Below are positions 14,341 through 21,297 of a stretch of 21,297 nt of DNA, piece by piece. Numbering within the stretch: the stretch's first letter is position 1; every line of letters starts with the position of its first letter. The stretch comes from an uncultured Actinomycetes bacterium (GTDB taxonomy: Bacteria > Actinomycetota > Coriobacteriia > Coriobacteriales > RUG844): the NCBI GenBank assembly GCA_900313875.1, contig OMSY01000075.1, forward strand, positions 1 through 21,297. The letters are read 5' to 3'. The position numbers were made by a program, and so were the translations under genes. The notes under the pieces were generated by a model. It saw nothing but the letters and a program-made list of their open reading frames with translations, was not told the DNA's origin and searched no databases.

Positions 14341-15762
14341 GTGAACCCTGTACTCATCATCCCCACATACTGGTCGGATGGCACGAGCCAAGGCCCCGGC
14401 ACCGGCATCACGGTCTACGACCATGTCTCCAACCTTTCGAGTGGCGGCGAGCTTGCGCGCTGTCTCAACTCGCTTGGGAACATCACCAACATCTGCCGCA
14501 TCATGCTGCTCGTGGCCGCCACGCCAGGTGCCGAGGAGCAGGCGCGGGAGAAGGTCTGGGATATCGCCGCGCGGTTCGGGGACTTCGACATCCTCGTCAT
14601 CGGACAGCCCGAGATCGATGCGCTCCACAAGCGTCTCGACCAGTTCGGGTTCGGGGACAGGAGGGATGCTGTCGCGCTCACGAGCTACGGTGCCATCCGC
14701 AACGCGGGCCTGCTCATAGCAGCCGCTCTCGGGCACACCGAGGTGCTGTTCATCGACGATGACGAGCTCATCGACGACCGGGACTTCATCGAGAAGGGCC
14801 TGTTCGGACTCGGCAAGCTCACACGCAGGGGCATCCCCGTGCTTGCGAAGACCGGGTTCTACTTCAATCGTCGAAGCCGCTACACCGCAGGTTATCGCAA
14901 GCAGTGGTACAACATCGCCTGGAAACAGGACGAGCTTTTCGATACCTGGATGGAACAGGCGATGGGAGGCGCGCGCATCAAGCCCTCGCAGGTCGCCTGC
15001 GGCGGTTGCCTCGCCATCCATCGGGAAGCATGGCGCAGGGTCGCCTTCGACCCCTGGATCGCCCGGGGCGAGGACCTTGACTTCCTGCTCAACATGCGGA
15101 TGTTCGGGTTCGATGTCTGGCTGGACCGGGAATGGTCGCTACGGCATCATCCACCCCAGTCCGAGAACGAGACCGCGCGGTTCCGGGCGAACATCTACCG
15201 CTGGATCTACGAGCAGCACAAGATCTCCTATGCGCGGACACAGGGCGACCTGTTGCCCATAGACCCCGACAAGCTCATGCCATATCCGGGAGCCATGCTC
15301 AAGATGCAGATATCCCGGAAGCTCCACACCACCGCCCTCGTGCGTTCGATGGGGATGTCCGAGCGGTCTGGGTATCTGCAGGCGATGTCCTCCTGCAAGG
15401 ATGCGGAACGGTATGCTCAGCGCACCTGCGGAAGGTTCTTCCCGTTCCTCTATGCCTGGCCGGAGCTCGTGCAGGCCGTCGAGGGTGACGAACAGCTCGC
15501 CGCATCCTATCTCGAGCGTATCGCGGAGCTGCATGCCGCTTCACAGCAGGTCATCTCTCTCGAGCAGGAGGCCGAGGAGGGGGATGAGGAGGACGTGGAG
15601 TCCTCCGAGGAGATCCTTGCGCGCTGGGTGCAGAGGGCACAGCAGGGCGGGCGTCGCAGGCGTCATTCCGCCGAAGACGGGGATGTGGGGCCAGGTCGGT
15701 CCCCGGTCGGGGAATCCGTGATCGTCCGACCCGGGGGCGATGATGCGCAGGGTCCGGACTAG
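14341..15762 (+). CDS. Glycosyltransferase, GT-A / family 2-like
   Basis: The protein has 473 residues. The GTG at 14341 has GAGGAG (14329-14334) 6 bases upstream; the longer in-frame ORF from 14245 would run through the promoter and palindrome region and is rejected. The N-terminus VLIIPTYWSDG is the nucleotide-sugar-binding start of GT-A enzymes. FIDDDELIDD (137-146) carries the metal-binding DxD-type acidic motif. ACGGCLAIHREAW (219-230) and ARGEDLDFLLNMRMFG (241-256) are typical acceptor and catalytic-side motifs. There is no signal peptide or clear membrane helix, so it is cytoplasmic. The C-terminal 70 residues are very acidic, then basic and Gly-rich. No polysaccharide genes adjoin it, so donor and acceptor cannot be inferred. 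A membrane permease gene follows in the same frame after 30 bases. Confidence 0.82.
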   Translation: MNPVLIIPTYWSDGTSQGPGTGITVYDHVSNLSSGGELARCLNSLGNITNICRIMLLVAATPGAEEQAREKVWDIAARFGDFDILVIGQPEIDALHKRLDQFGFGDRRDAVALTSYGAIRNAGLLIAAALGHTEVLFIDDDELIDDRDFIEKGLFGLGKLTRRGIPVLAKTGFYFNRRSRYTAGYRKQWYNIAWKQDELFDTWMEQAMGGARIKPSQVACGGCLAIHREAWRRVAFDPWIARGEDLDFLLNMRMFGFDVWLDREWSLRHHPPQSENETARFRANIYRWIYEQHKISYARTQGDLLPIDPDKLMPYPGAMLKMQISRKLHTTALVRSMGMSERSGYLQAMSSCKDAERYAQRTCGRFFPFLYAWPELVQAVEGDEQLAASYLERIAELHAASQQVISLEQEAEEGDEEDVESSEEILARWVQRAQQGGRRRRHSAEDGDVGPGRSPVGESVIVRPGGDDAQGPD

Positions 15763-15792
15763 GGTCCGGCCCCGGGCTTTCGGAATGGGTGG

Positions 15793-16710
15793 ATGATGGG
15801 GTTGCTGTGCATCGCGGTCGTCGTCGGGATGGTGATCGGGGTGCTGTCCGGGCTTCTCGGCATCGGCGGTGGGACCATGGTCATACCGGTGCTCCGTCTC
15901 GGGTTCGGGCTGAGCACCATCGAGTCTGCCGCCACCTCCCTGTTCACCATCGTGCTCACCTCGTTGTCGGGCGGGGTCGGCCATATCCGCAACCGTACCG
16001 CACATGTGGGAACAGGTCTCATCATCGGGCTTGCAGGGGCATGCTTCTCCCCCCTCGGGTCGATGGCCTCCACGTACATCGGCAACCTTGCGACGTTGAT
16101 CCTGGAGGCGGTCATCTTCCTCTACATCGCTTTCACGATGTTCAGGAAAGCGCGGCGCATGGCACCCGATACCCGGAAGAAGGCGGGTGGGGACACGCAT
16201 GTCCATCGGGCATCGGATGTGTTCGGGCCTGCGGACAGGTCGGCCGCCCGTGACGCCTCCGGTTCCGCCATCCTTGCCAAGGAGGGCGACATGCCGCCGG
16301 AGGCACGTGAGCAGGAGCACCTCGGTCACATGAACATGCATGATGCCATGCTTGCCGTGTTCATAGGGGCGACGGCGGGGTTCGCGGCGGGTATGCTCGG
16401 TATCGGAGGGGGTTTCATCATCATCCCGCTCTCGATGATGGTGTTCGGCTACAGCATGAACGAGGCCTCGGGTACCTCCCTGATCGCGATCTTCCCCTTG
16501 TCGGTCTCGGGAACCATTGCCCATGCCCTGGTCGGCCAGGTGCATTTCCCCTATGGGCTCGCCATGGCGGTGGGGTCCATCCCCGGCGCCTATCTTGGGG
16601 CTCGTCTGTCAAGCCATGTTCCCGAGAGGCGGTTGCGCTACCTGTTCAGCTTCGTTCTCGTTCTGGTAACAGGCATCCTCGTCCTCAACGAGTTCGGTTT
16701 CCTCGGTTGA
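15793..16710 (+). CDS. TauE/SafE (TSUP) family membrane permease
   Basis: The protein has 305 residues. The ATG at 15793 is immediately followed by a second ATG (15796), and no strong SD is present; the frame is closed upstream by the glycosyltransferase stop, so there is no earlier start. The family consists of membrane carriers for sulfite, sulfoacetate or other organosulfur anions, often of unknown substrate. The two inverted halves are clear from GLLGIGGGTMVIPVL (20-34) and GMLGIGGGFIIIPL (200-213). Hydrophobic segments cover 4-34, 40-60, 72-115, 184-215, 225-250, 255-272 and 283-300. The halves are joined by an unusually long hydrophilic loop (about 118-184) with six His and many charged residues. 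The substrate is not deducible from context. Confidence 0.87.
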   Translation: MMGLLCIAVVVGMVIGVLSGLLGIGGGTMVIPVLRLGFGLSTIESAATSLFTIVLTSLSGGVGHIRNRTAHVGTGLIIGLAGACFSPLGSMASTYIGNLATLILEAVIFLYIAFTMFRKARRMAPDTRKKAGGDTHVHRASDVFGPADRSAARDASGSAILAKEGDMPPEAREQEHLGHMNMHDAMLAVFIGATAGFAAGMLGIGGGFIIIPLSMMVFGYSMNEASGTSLIAIFPLSVSGTIAHALVGQVHFPYGLAMAVGSIPGAYLGARLSSHVPERRLRYLFSFVLVLVTGILVLNEFGFLG

Positions 16711-16720
16711 TTGGACGCGG

Positions 16721-16748
16721 TATGATGGATACCCGGTCCATTGACCGG
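16721..16748 (+). promoter_or_regulatory. Putative promoter and inverted repeat before the histidine kinase gene
   Basis: A TATGAT (-10-like, 16721-16726) lies 47 bases before the TTG start. It is followed at the expected transcription start by the inverted repeat CCGGTC-CATT-GACCGG (16733-16748). A repeat at +1 could be an operator or a 5' mRNA hairpin. The -35 region would lie in the end of the permease gene and is weak. Confidence 0.35.
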
Positions 16749-16772
16749 TTCCGCGACTGATTGGAGGGTGCC

Positions 16773-18047
16773 TTGGAGAACAAGCGCACGGTCATGATAG
16801 AGACCATCCTCACGGCTGTTCTCGTCATGCTCCTCCTGATCGTCGTCTGGTGTCTTGCCGCTCCGGGCCGTCATTATGCGCTGCTCATCATCGTGGTGCT
16901 TGCGCTGATCGGATACGGCTTGCTGGCCCTGCGCTATGCGATCAACCCCGATCAGATCAGGGCGCGTCAGACCGCGCGTACCCTGTACCTTGCACGCAGG
17001 ACCGCCAAACCCATGAGCAACGGACTGTCGCATGAGTCGGCGGGAGCTGTCTGCGACATGCTGTTGCCGCAGACCACCGCGGTGGGCGTCCTCATGACCG
17101 ATACCGAGGGTGTGCTGGGGTATGCGGGAATAGACGATGAGTCGATGCGGATCGGCAAGCCCATCGAGACGCATGCGGTCCAGCGGACGCTGAGCGATGG
17201 TATCACGCGCATCCTCGTGACCCCCGAGGCGGTCGGGATGGTTGGCGATGACCCGTCCTTCAAGGCGGCGATCGTCGTGCCGCTTGTGGTCAACAACAAC
17301 GTCATCGGGTGCCTCGAGCTGCTCTACCATAGCCCGCGCATGATCGATGAGACGCAGCAGGCCATGGGGGAGGGTCTCGGGCAGCTTCTCTCCACCCAGC
17401 TCTCGGTGGCCGAGCTTGAAGCCCAGACCGAGTTGGCGACGCATATGGAGCTCAAGGCACTTCAAGCGCAGATCAACCCGCATTTCCTGTTCAACACGAT
17501 CAACACCATCGCGTCGCTGTGTCGGACGGACGCGGACAAGGCACGTGTGCTGTTACGCGAGTTCGCGGTCTTCTACCGACGCACGTTGGAGAACTCCGAG
17601 GACCTCATCCTCATCGGTGAGGAGATAGAGCAGACGAAACGGTATTTCGGGTTCGAGCTGGCGCGCTTCGGGGAGGAGCGTCTCGAGCTCGAGTGCCGCA
17701 TCGAGGAGGGGCTCGAGGAGCTTGCCGTGCCCTCGTTCATCATCCAGCCCCTCGTGGAGAACTCGGTACAGCATGCGATGAGGCCGGAAGGAAAGTTGCA
17801 TATTCACATCGAAGTGAAACGCGTCAATTCCGATGTGATAGTATCAATCTCAGACGACGGCGTCGGTATTCGGCCGGAAGAGCTTCCGCTCGTGCAGAAG
17901 AGCGGTTATGGTAAGGGTACGGGCGTTGCGTTGAAGAATGTCGAGGACCGCCTCAAGGGATTTTTCGGGGCGGGTTCAGGTATGCGTATCGAGTCCGAGT
18001 TCGGACAGGGGACTACGGTATACTTGACGTTGCACGACGCATGTTGA
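16773..18047 (+). CDS. LytS-like sensor histidine kinase (2 TM - GAF - HisKA_7TM/LytS type)
   Basis: The protein has 424 residues. The TTG at 16773 has GGAGG (16763-16767) 5 bases upstream; an in-frame TTG at 16761 contains this site and is rejected. Two membrane segments (11-29, 36-55) are followed by a GAF-like domain (about 85-205), then the LytS/YpdA-type kinase domain. Its marks are His237 in QINPHFLFNTINTI, the N box PLVENSVQHA (Asn330), DDGVGI (361-366) and GTGVALKNV (382-390). Full-length LytS proteins have a five- or six-helix 5TM-5TMR sensor; here only a hairpin remains, so sensing probably rests on the GAF domain. The end of the gene overlaps or nearly touches the LytTR regulator gene, its cognate partner. 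Such pairs often respond to envelope or pyruvate-type signals, which cannot be distinguished here. Confidence 0.92.
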   Translation: MENKRTVMIETILTAVLVMLLLIVVWCLAAPGRHYALLIIVVLALIGYGLLALRYAINPDQIRARQTARTLYLARRTAKPMSNGLSHESAGAVCDMLLPQTTAVGVLMTDTEGVLGYAGIDDESMRIGKPIETHAVQRTLSDGITRILVTPEAVGMVGDDPSFKAAIVVPLVVNNNVIGCLELLYHSPRMIDETQQAMGEGLGQLLSTQLSVAELEAQTELATHMELKALQAQINPHFLFNTINTIASLCRTDADKARVLLREFAVFYRRTLENSEDLILIGEEIEQTKRYFGFELARFGEERLELECRIEEGLEELAVPSFIIQPLVENSVQHAMRPEGKLHIHIEVKRVNSDVIVSISDDGVGIRPEELPLVQKSGYGKGTGVALKNVEDRLKGFFGAGSGMRIESEFGQGTTVYLTLHDAC

Positions 18048-18064
18048 AAGGTTGGGTGCGACAG

Positions 18065-18778
18065 ATGCTCAAGGCAATCATTGTTGACGACGAGGCTCCT
18101 GCACGTTCGGAGCTGCGTTTCATGCTGGAGGAGACCGGTCAGGTCGATGTTGCGGCCGAGGCCATCAACGTGAGGGAGGCCATCGAGCGTCTCAAGGACA
18201 GCGGTGCCGATGTCATGTTCCTTGACATCAACATGCCGGGGACCAACGGTCTCCAGCTGGCCGAGGCCCTCTCCAAGCTCAAATACCCACCTGCCGTCGT
18301 GTTCGTCACCGCATACAGCGAGCACGCACTGGAGGCGTTCGGGGTCAATGCCGTCGACTACCTGGTCAAGCCAGTGGAGAGCGAGCGCCTGCTCCAGGCC
18401 ATCTCCAAGGTGCGCAAGGCCATCGCCAGCACCTCGAAGAACGCGCAGCGCGAGCGCATCCCCGTGGAGAAGGGCGGCAAGAAGCTCCTCGTCCCGGCGG
18501 ACAAGATCCACTTCATCATGGCAAAGGACGACTACTCGTACCTGCACACCGACACGGACCGGTACCTGTCCACGGTGTCGCTTGCCCAGCTCGAGGCCAA
18601 GCTCGAGTCGTACGGGTTCTTCCGTGTGCACAGACGCTACCTCGTGAACCTGGCCTGCGTCTCCGAGGTGGACCCTGTCTCGGGCGGCACGCTCATGCTG
18701 ACGCTCAACGGCGAGGATGAGCAGATTCCCGTCTCGCGGCGTAGGGTGGCGAGCCTCAAGAAGGCGCTGGGTCTCTGA
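18065..18778 (+). CDS. LytTR-family response regulator
   Basis: The protein has 237 residues from the ATG at 18065, where the receiver domain begins (MLKAIIVDDE). In-frame alternatives are the GTG at 18056, 4 bases after GAAAGG (18046-18051), and the ATG at 18041, which overlaps the kinase stop; the exact start is uncertain. The receiver domain (1-118) has Asp8/Asp9, phospho-acceptor Asp54 in MFLDINMPG, Thr82 and Lys102 in DYLVKPV. The LytTR DNA-binding domain (about 132-235) has the typical FIMAKDDYSYLHT and FFRVHRRYLVNLACVSEV blocks. It would be phosphorylated by the upstream kinase and then bind direct-repeat promoter sites. Targets are not visible, though the adjacent promoter with an inverted repeat may be autoregulated. 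Confidence 0.93.
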   Translation: MLKAIIVDDEAPARSELRFMLEETGQVDVAAEAINVREAIERLKDSGADVMFLDINMPGTNGLQLAEALSKLKYPPAVVFVTAYSEHALEAFGVNAVDYLVKPVESERLLQAISKVRKAIASTSKNAQRERIPVEKGGKKLLVPADKIHFIMAKDDYSYLHTDTDRYLSTVSLAQLEAKLESYGFFRVHRRYLVNLACVSEVDPVSGGTLMLTLNGEDEQIPVSRRRVASLKKALGL

Positions 18779-18792
18779 CGCGCCGGCCTCAG

Positions 18793-19245
18793 ATGAAGGT
18801 TGGCATCATATCCGATACCCATGGAAGGCTGCCGGCGGCAGCCTTCAAGGCGTTGGAGGGCTGTGACGCCATCATCCATGCCGGTGACATCGGGTCTCCC
18901 GAGGTGCTCTACGAGCTGGAGGCCATCGCACCGGTGACGGCGGTTCTCGGCAACTGCGATCAGCCGGAATATGGGCGGTCGGTCCGTGCCGTCGCCGCAC
19001 CGCGCATCGGCGGGGTGCGTTTCAAGGTCGTGCACAGGTTCCGCGACATCGGGAAGCTCCCAGAGGACGTGGGGGTCATCGTGCATGGGCATACGCACCT
19101 GCCCGCAATCGAGCGGTCCTCGCATCTGCTCATCATCAATCCGGGTAGCCCCACGCGTCCGCGTGACGACAACTGGCCTTCCGTCGCCCTGGTGGAGATC
19201 GAGGACGGTGTGGTCACGGATGCGCGTGTCGTCGAGCTGACGTAG
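18793..19245 (+). CDS. YfcE/MJ0936-family metallophosphodiesterase
   Basis: The protein has 150 residues. The ATG is 14 bases after the response regulator stop, with no good SD, so translation is probably coupled. It is a small two-metal phosphodiesterase; the family acts on artificial phosphodiesters and, in some members, cyclic or other nucleotides. Metal ligands can be placed: SDTHG (Asp8, His10), HAGD (Asp32), GNCD (Asn54), His81 and HGHTH (His98-His102). The sequence after His81 is Arg-Phe-Arg, where many relatives have His-Gly-His, a modest departure. The length matches the family (about 150-185). Its end is 8 bases from the convergent pgi gene. Its substrate in the cell is unknown. Confidence 0.88.
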   Translation: MKVGIISDTHGRLPAAAFKALEGCDAIIHAGDIGSPEVLYELEAIAPVTAVLGNCDQPEYGRSVRAVAAPRIGGVRFKVVHRFRDIGKLPEDVGVIVHGHTHLPAIERSSHLLIINPGSPTRPRDDNWPSVALVEIEDGVVTDARVVELT

Positions 19246-19253
19246 CTCCGTAT

Positions 19254-20969
19254 CTACCTCTTGCTTGCCACCGTGCAGATGGCTGCGCAGACCTGTGCCG
19301 AGATGCGCGCAAGCGTCGCCCCGTCATTGTTGGACAGGTGGAGGCGCAGCGCACGGCGCCCCTTCTCGTTGAGGGCGGCCATGTCCCCGCATGCCTGGGC
19401 ATGGGCGAGCGTGCCCAGCGTGAAACGCTCACCGGGTATCTCGATATCGTTGGTCTCATCTGCGGACATGATGAGGAACACCCCGTTGTCCGAACCGCCC
19501 TTGTGCAGCTGTCCGGTCGAATGCAGGTAACGCGGACCGATCTCGAGACATGAGACGACACCGAGGTGTGCAGCCGCGCAATGCCTGATCTCCTCGAGCG
19601 GCACACGTCTGAACTCGCGGTAGAACGGGAGGAAGGCATTGAGGGAGAAGTAGTCCCCGGGTTCGAGCATGGAGAACAGGGCGACGAGGGCCTCGTTGAG
19701 CGAGGTGATGCGCGCTCCATCCGGAACGCAGACCGGGGTGATCTCGGATTCGAGCACAAGTCCTCCATGACGTGGTACCTGGACGCAGTTGCGTGTCTCG
19801 CCAAGGGGGTTGTTGTCAGTGTAGAGCAGGCTCCTGACCTTGTTCTTCGTCAGCTGGACGTTGGGCTGGTCGAAGGGGTTGACCTCCATCAGCACCGCAC
19901 AGGCGGTGACGGCGTATTCCCACATGATGAAATGGCTCGCGATGCTGCTGACGTTGGGAATCGTGAAGTTGATGGTCGGTATGGAGGGGTCGATGCGCGA
20001 GAGGTCGCTCTCGAAGGAGGCGTCGGGCCTGATGGCGTAGGTGACCGCGCAACGGTGGGGACGCGGTATCGCGAGGATGCTCGCATCGATCTCGATGTTG
20101 GGCAGGATGCCCTTGCCGTTCTTGCCGAGCGATTCGGCGACGAGCTGCTCGACCCAGAGCCCGAAGCACCGCCCGGGCTGGGGACTCACGAGCGAGAACA
20201 TGTTGCGTCCCGAGCTGTAGTTGGTGTACAGGAACGAGGCAAGCTGGAGCGCGGGATTGTCCGGTGAGTCGGAGCTGCAGACCTGTTCGAAGGCAGCCGC
20301 CTCCTCGAGCAGCTCGATGATGTCGATACCCACGAGGGCGGCGTTGAGCAGGCCGAAGACCGACAGTGCCGAGAAGCGGCCACCGACGTCCTCGGACCCC
20401 TCGAACACGGCACGCCAATGCTCCTCCTGCGCCCGCTTGGCAAGGTCCGAATCCGGGTCGGTGATGGCGACGAAGCGTCGTGCGGCGCGGTTCCCCAGAC
20501 GCTCGGTGACATAGCGCCATGCGACACGTGAGAGCAGCATGGTCTCGACCGTTCCACCCGACTTGCTCGAGACGATATAGAGGGTGTGGGCGGGGTCGCA
20601 CTCGCGGAGGATCTTGTCGACATAGACCGGGGATACCGAGTCCATGGTCTTGAACGTCACGCGTGGGTTGTTGAGTGCATTGAGACGCGTGATGGTCATG
20701 GATGCCTGGGTCGAGCCACCTTGCCCGATGAGCACCACCGAACGCAATCCCTCGGCGCGTACCATTGCAGCGAACGCTGCGATCTGGCCGGGGTCCACGG
20801 GAGGGTCGGCAGCGAGGTGCGTCCAACCGAAGTACCTGCTCGCATACTCGGCGGTCTCAGGGCTGAAATCGAACAATGAGGTGTCACGTTCGGCTATGCG
20901 CGAGAAGACATGCTCCTCGATCAGGCGCCTGGTGAATGAGTTGTTGATGTCGAAAGCATTTGATTCCAC
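19254..20969 (-). CDS. pgi: Glucose-6-phosphate isomerase
   Basis: The protein has 571 residues. The start is GTG at 20969 on the - strand, with GGGGAGGG 7 bases upstream. It interconverts glucose 6-phosphate and fructose 6-phosphate. Two sugar-phosphate isomerase (SIS) folds are indicated by GQGGSTQAS (82-90), SSKSGGTVET (134-143) and GGRFSALSVFGLLNAAL (about 196-212). WVEQLVAESLGKNGKGILP is the block typical of the PGI half of transaldolase-PGI fusions and of long PGI proteins in actinobacteria. The C-terminal NGVFLIMSADETNDIEIPG region is also shared with that class, although no transaldolase domain is attached here. It is convergent with the metallophosphoesterase gene and has its own extended -10 element. 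Confidence 0.93.
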   Translation of the reverse strand: MESNAFDINNSFTRRLIEEHVFSRIAERDTSLFDFSPETAEYASRYFGWTHLAADPPVDPGQIAAFAAMVRAEGLRSVVLIGQGGSTQASMTITRLNALNNPRVTFKTMDSVSPVYVDKILRECDPAHTLYIVSSKSGGTVETMLLSRVAWRYVTERLGNRAARRFVAITDPDSDLAKRAQEEHWRAVFEGSEDVGGRFSALSVFGLLNAALVGIDIIELLEEAAAFEQVCSSDSPDNPALQLASFLYTNYSSGRNMFSLVSPQPGRCFGLWVEQLVAESLGKNGKGILPNIEIDASILAIPRPHRCAVTYAIRPDASFESDLSRIDPSIPTINFTIPNVSSIASHFIMWEYAVTACAVLMEVNPFDQPNVQLTKNKVRSLLYTDNNPLGETRNCVQVPRHGGLVLESEITPVCVPDGARITSLNEALVALFSMLEPGDYFSLNAFLPFYREFRRVPLEEIRHCAAAHLGVVSCLEIGPRYLHSTGQLHKGGSDNGVFLIMSADETNDIEIPGERFTLGTLAHAQACGDMAALNEKGRRALRLHLSNNDGATLARISAQVCAAICTVASKR

Positions 20970-21001
20970 GGTATCGCCCTCCCCAGTAGATGCACGCCAC
21001 C

Positions 21002-21010
21002 ATTCTACCA
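21002..21010 (-). promoter_or_regulatory. Putative extended -10 promoter for pgi
   Basis: On the - strand this reads TGGTAGAAT, an extended -10 element one base from consensus, 33 bases before the GTG start. The predicted leader is about 26 bases. It lies in the 81-base gap between hypE and pgi, which holds nothing else I can name. Confidence 0.45.
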
Positions 21011-21050
21011 GTAATGTGGGGCAACGACTTTCCGATGGAAACAGCTGGGG

Positions 21051-21297
21051 TCAGCAGATGCGGGGCAGCTGTTCGCCGACGAGCATGTCGAGGATGCGGG
21101 TCGAACCGAATGCGGTGTGGAGGTAAACCTTCCCCGGTCCCTCCCGTACCTCGCCGATGACCGTCGCCTCCTCGCCATAGCGGGATGCACGCATCGCGGC
21201 AAGCGCGTCGTCCGCTTGTTCCGGCGGGACGACGCAGACCATCTTGCCCTCGTTGGCGACTTGGAAGACATCGTATCCGAGCATCTCGCAGGCGCCC
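21051..21297 (-). CDS. hypE: Hydrogenase maturation protein HypE (C-terminal part, 5' outside window)
   Basis: The frame is open from the right edge of the window to a TGA at 21051-21053. The visible 81 residues include GACEMLGYDVFQVANEGKM, then VCVVPPEQADDALAAMR and a C-terminus ending GEQLPRIC. The ANEGK...VP block and the C-terminal Pro-Arg-Ile-Cys are the diagnostic end of HypE: its terminal Cys is carbamoylated by HypF and dehydrated to a thiocyanate, giving a cyanide ligand of the [NiFe]-hydrogenase centre. The terminal Cys is intact. An internal ATG at 21284 is not the real start. The gene implies a hydrogenase and further hyp genes to the right of the window. Confidence 0.93.
   Translation of the reverse strand, partial: GACEMLGYDVFQVANEGKMVCVVPPEQADDALAAMRASRYGEEATVIGEVREGPGKVYLHTAFGSTRILDMLVGEQLPRIC

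Noticed and set aside
1..21297. CRISPR arrays, tRNA/rRNA genes, insertion sequences and prophage genes.
   Set aside because: No spaced direct repeats, cloverleaf-like sequence, transposase or integrase motifs were found on either strand.

Overview
The window is GC-rich, with strong purine-rich ribosome binding sites (GGAGG and variants), frequent GTG and TTG starts, and densely packed genes. Codon use and gene content (LytS/LytR pair, ask-asd pair, U32 TrhP, long PGI, HypE, zinc-ribbon and EF-hand/LRR membrane proteins) fit a high-GC actinomycetote, most likely a gut or oral member of Coriobacteriia (Collinsella/Olsenella/Atopobium relatives). That placement is inference: there is no rRNA or other marker in the window.

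Region 1 (1-9345, all + strand) is a compact signalling and envelope cluster. It holds the 3' end of a charged, coiled-coil-like protein; a membrane-anchored EF-hand/LRR protein; a zinc-ribbon/TM/extracellular protein; a eukaryotic-type protein kinase with a C-terminal membrane domain; an FHA-domain protein overlapping the kinase by ATGA; a second EF-hand/LRR membrane protein with a large extracellular region; a soluble triple zinc-ribbon protein; and a tail-anchored quadruple zinc-ribbon protein. Gaps are short, with promoter-like sequences before 364 and before 5920, so there may be two transcription units. My reading is that kinase, FHA reader and zinc-ribbon substrates form a phosphothreonine relay tied to surface-exposed sensor proteins. 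I do not recognise this arrangement as a named system, and it is the best candidate here for something undescribed.

Region 2 (9406-14185) is housekeeping: the tRNA-hydroxylation U32 protein TrhP; a convergent zinc-dependent phospholipase C family protein on the - strand; and, divergent from it, aspartokinase (lysC, with a likely internal start for a separate regulatory subunit) followed by aspartate-semialdehyde dehydrogenase (asd). The last two make aspartate semialdehyde for lysine/diaminopimelate, threonine and methionine.

Region 3 (14232-19245, + strand) begins at a 28-bp perfect palindrome. It carries a GT-A-like glycosyltransferase, a TauE/SafE-type permease, a LytS-like histidine kinase with its LytTR response regulator (overlapping or nearly so), and a small YfcE/MJ0936 metallophosphoesterase.

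Region 4 (19254-21297, - strand) holds glucose-6-phosphate isomerase and the 3' end of hypE, a [NiFe]-hydrogenase maturation gene that continues outside the window. No tRNA, rRNA, CRISPR array, insertion sequence or prophage gene is visible, and no gene-free stretch exceeds 300 bases.
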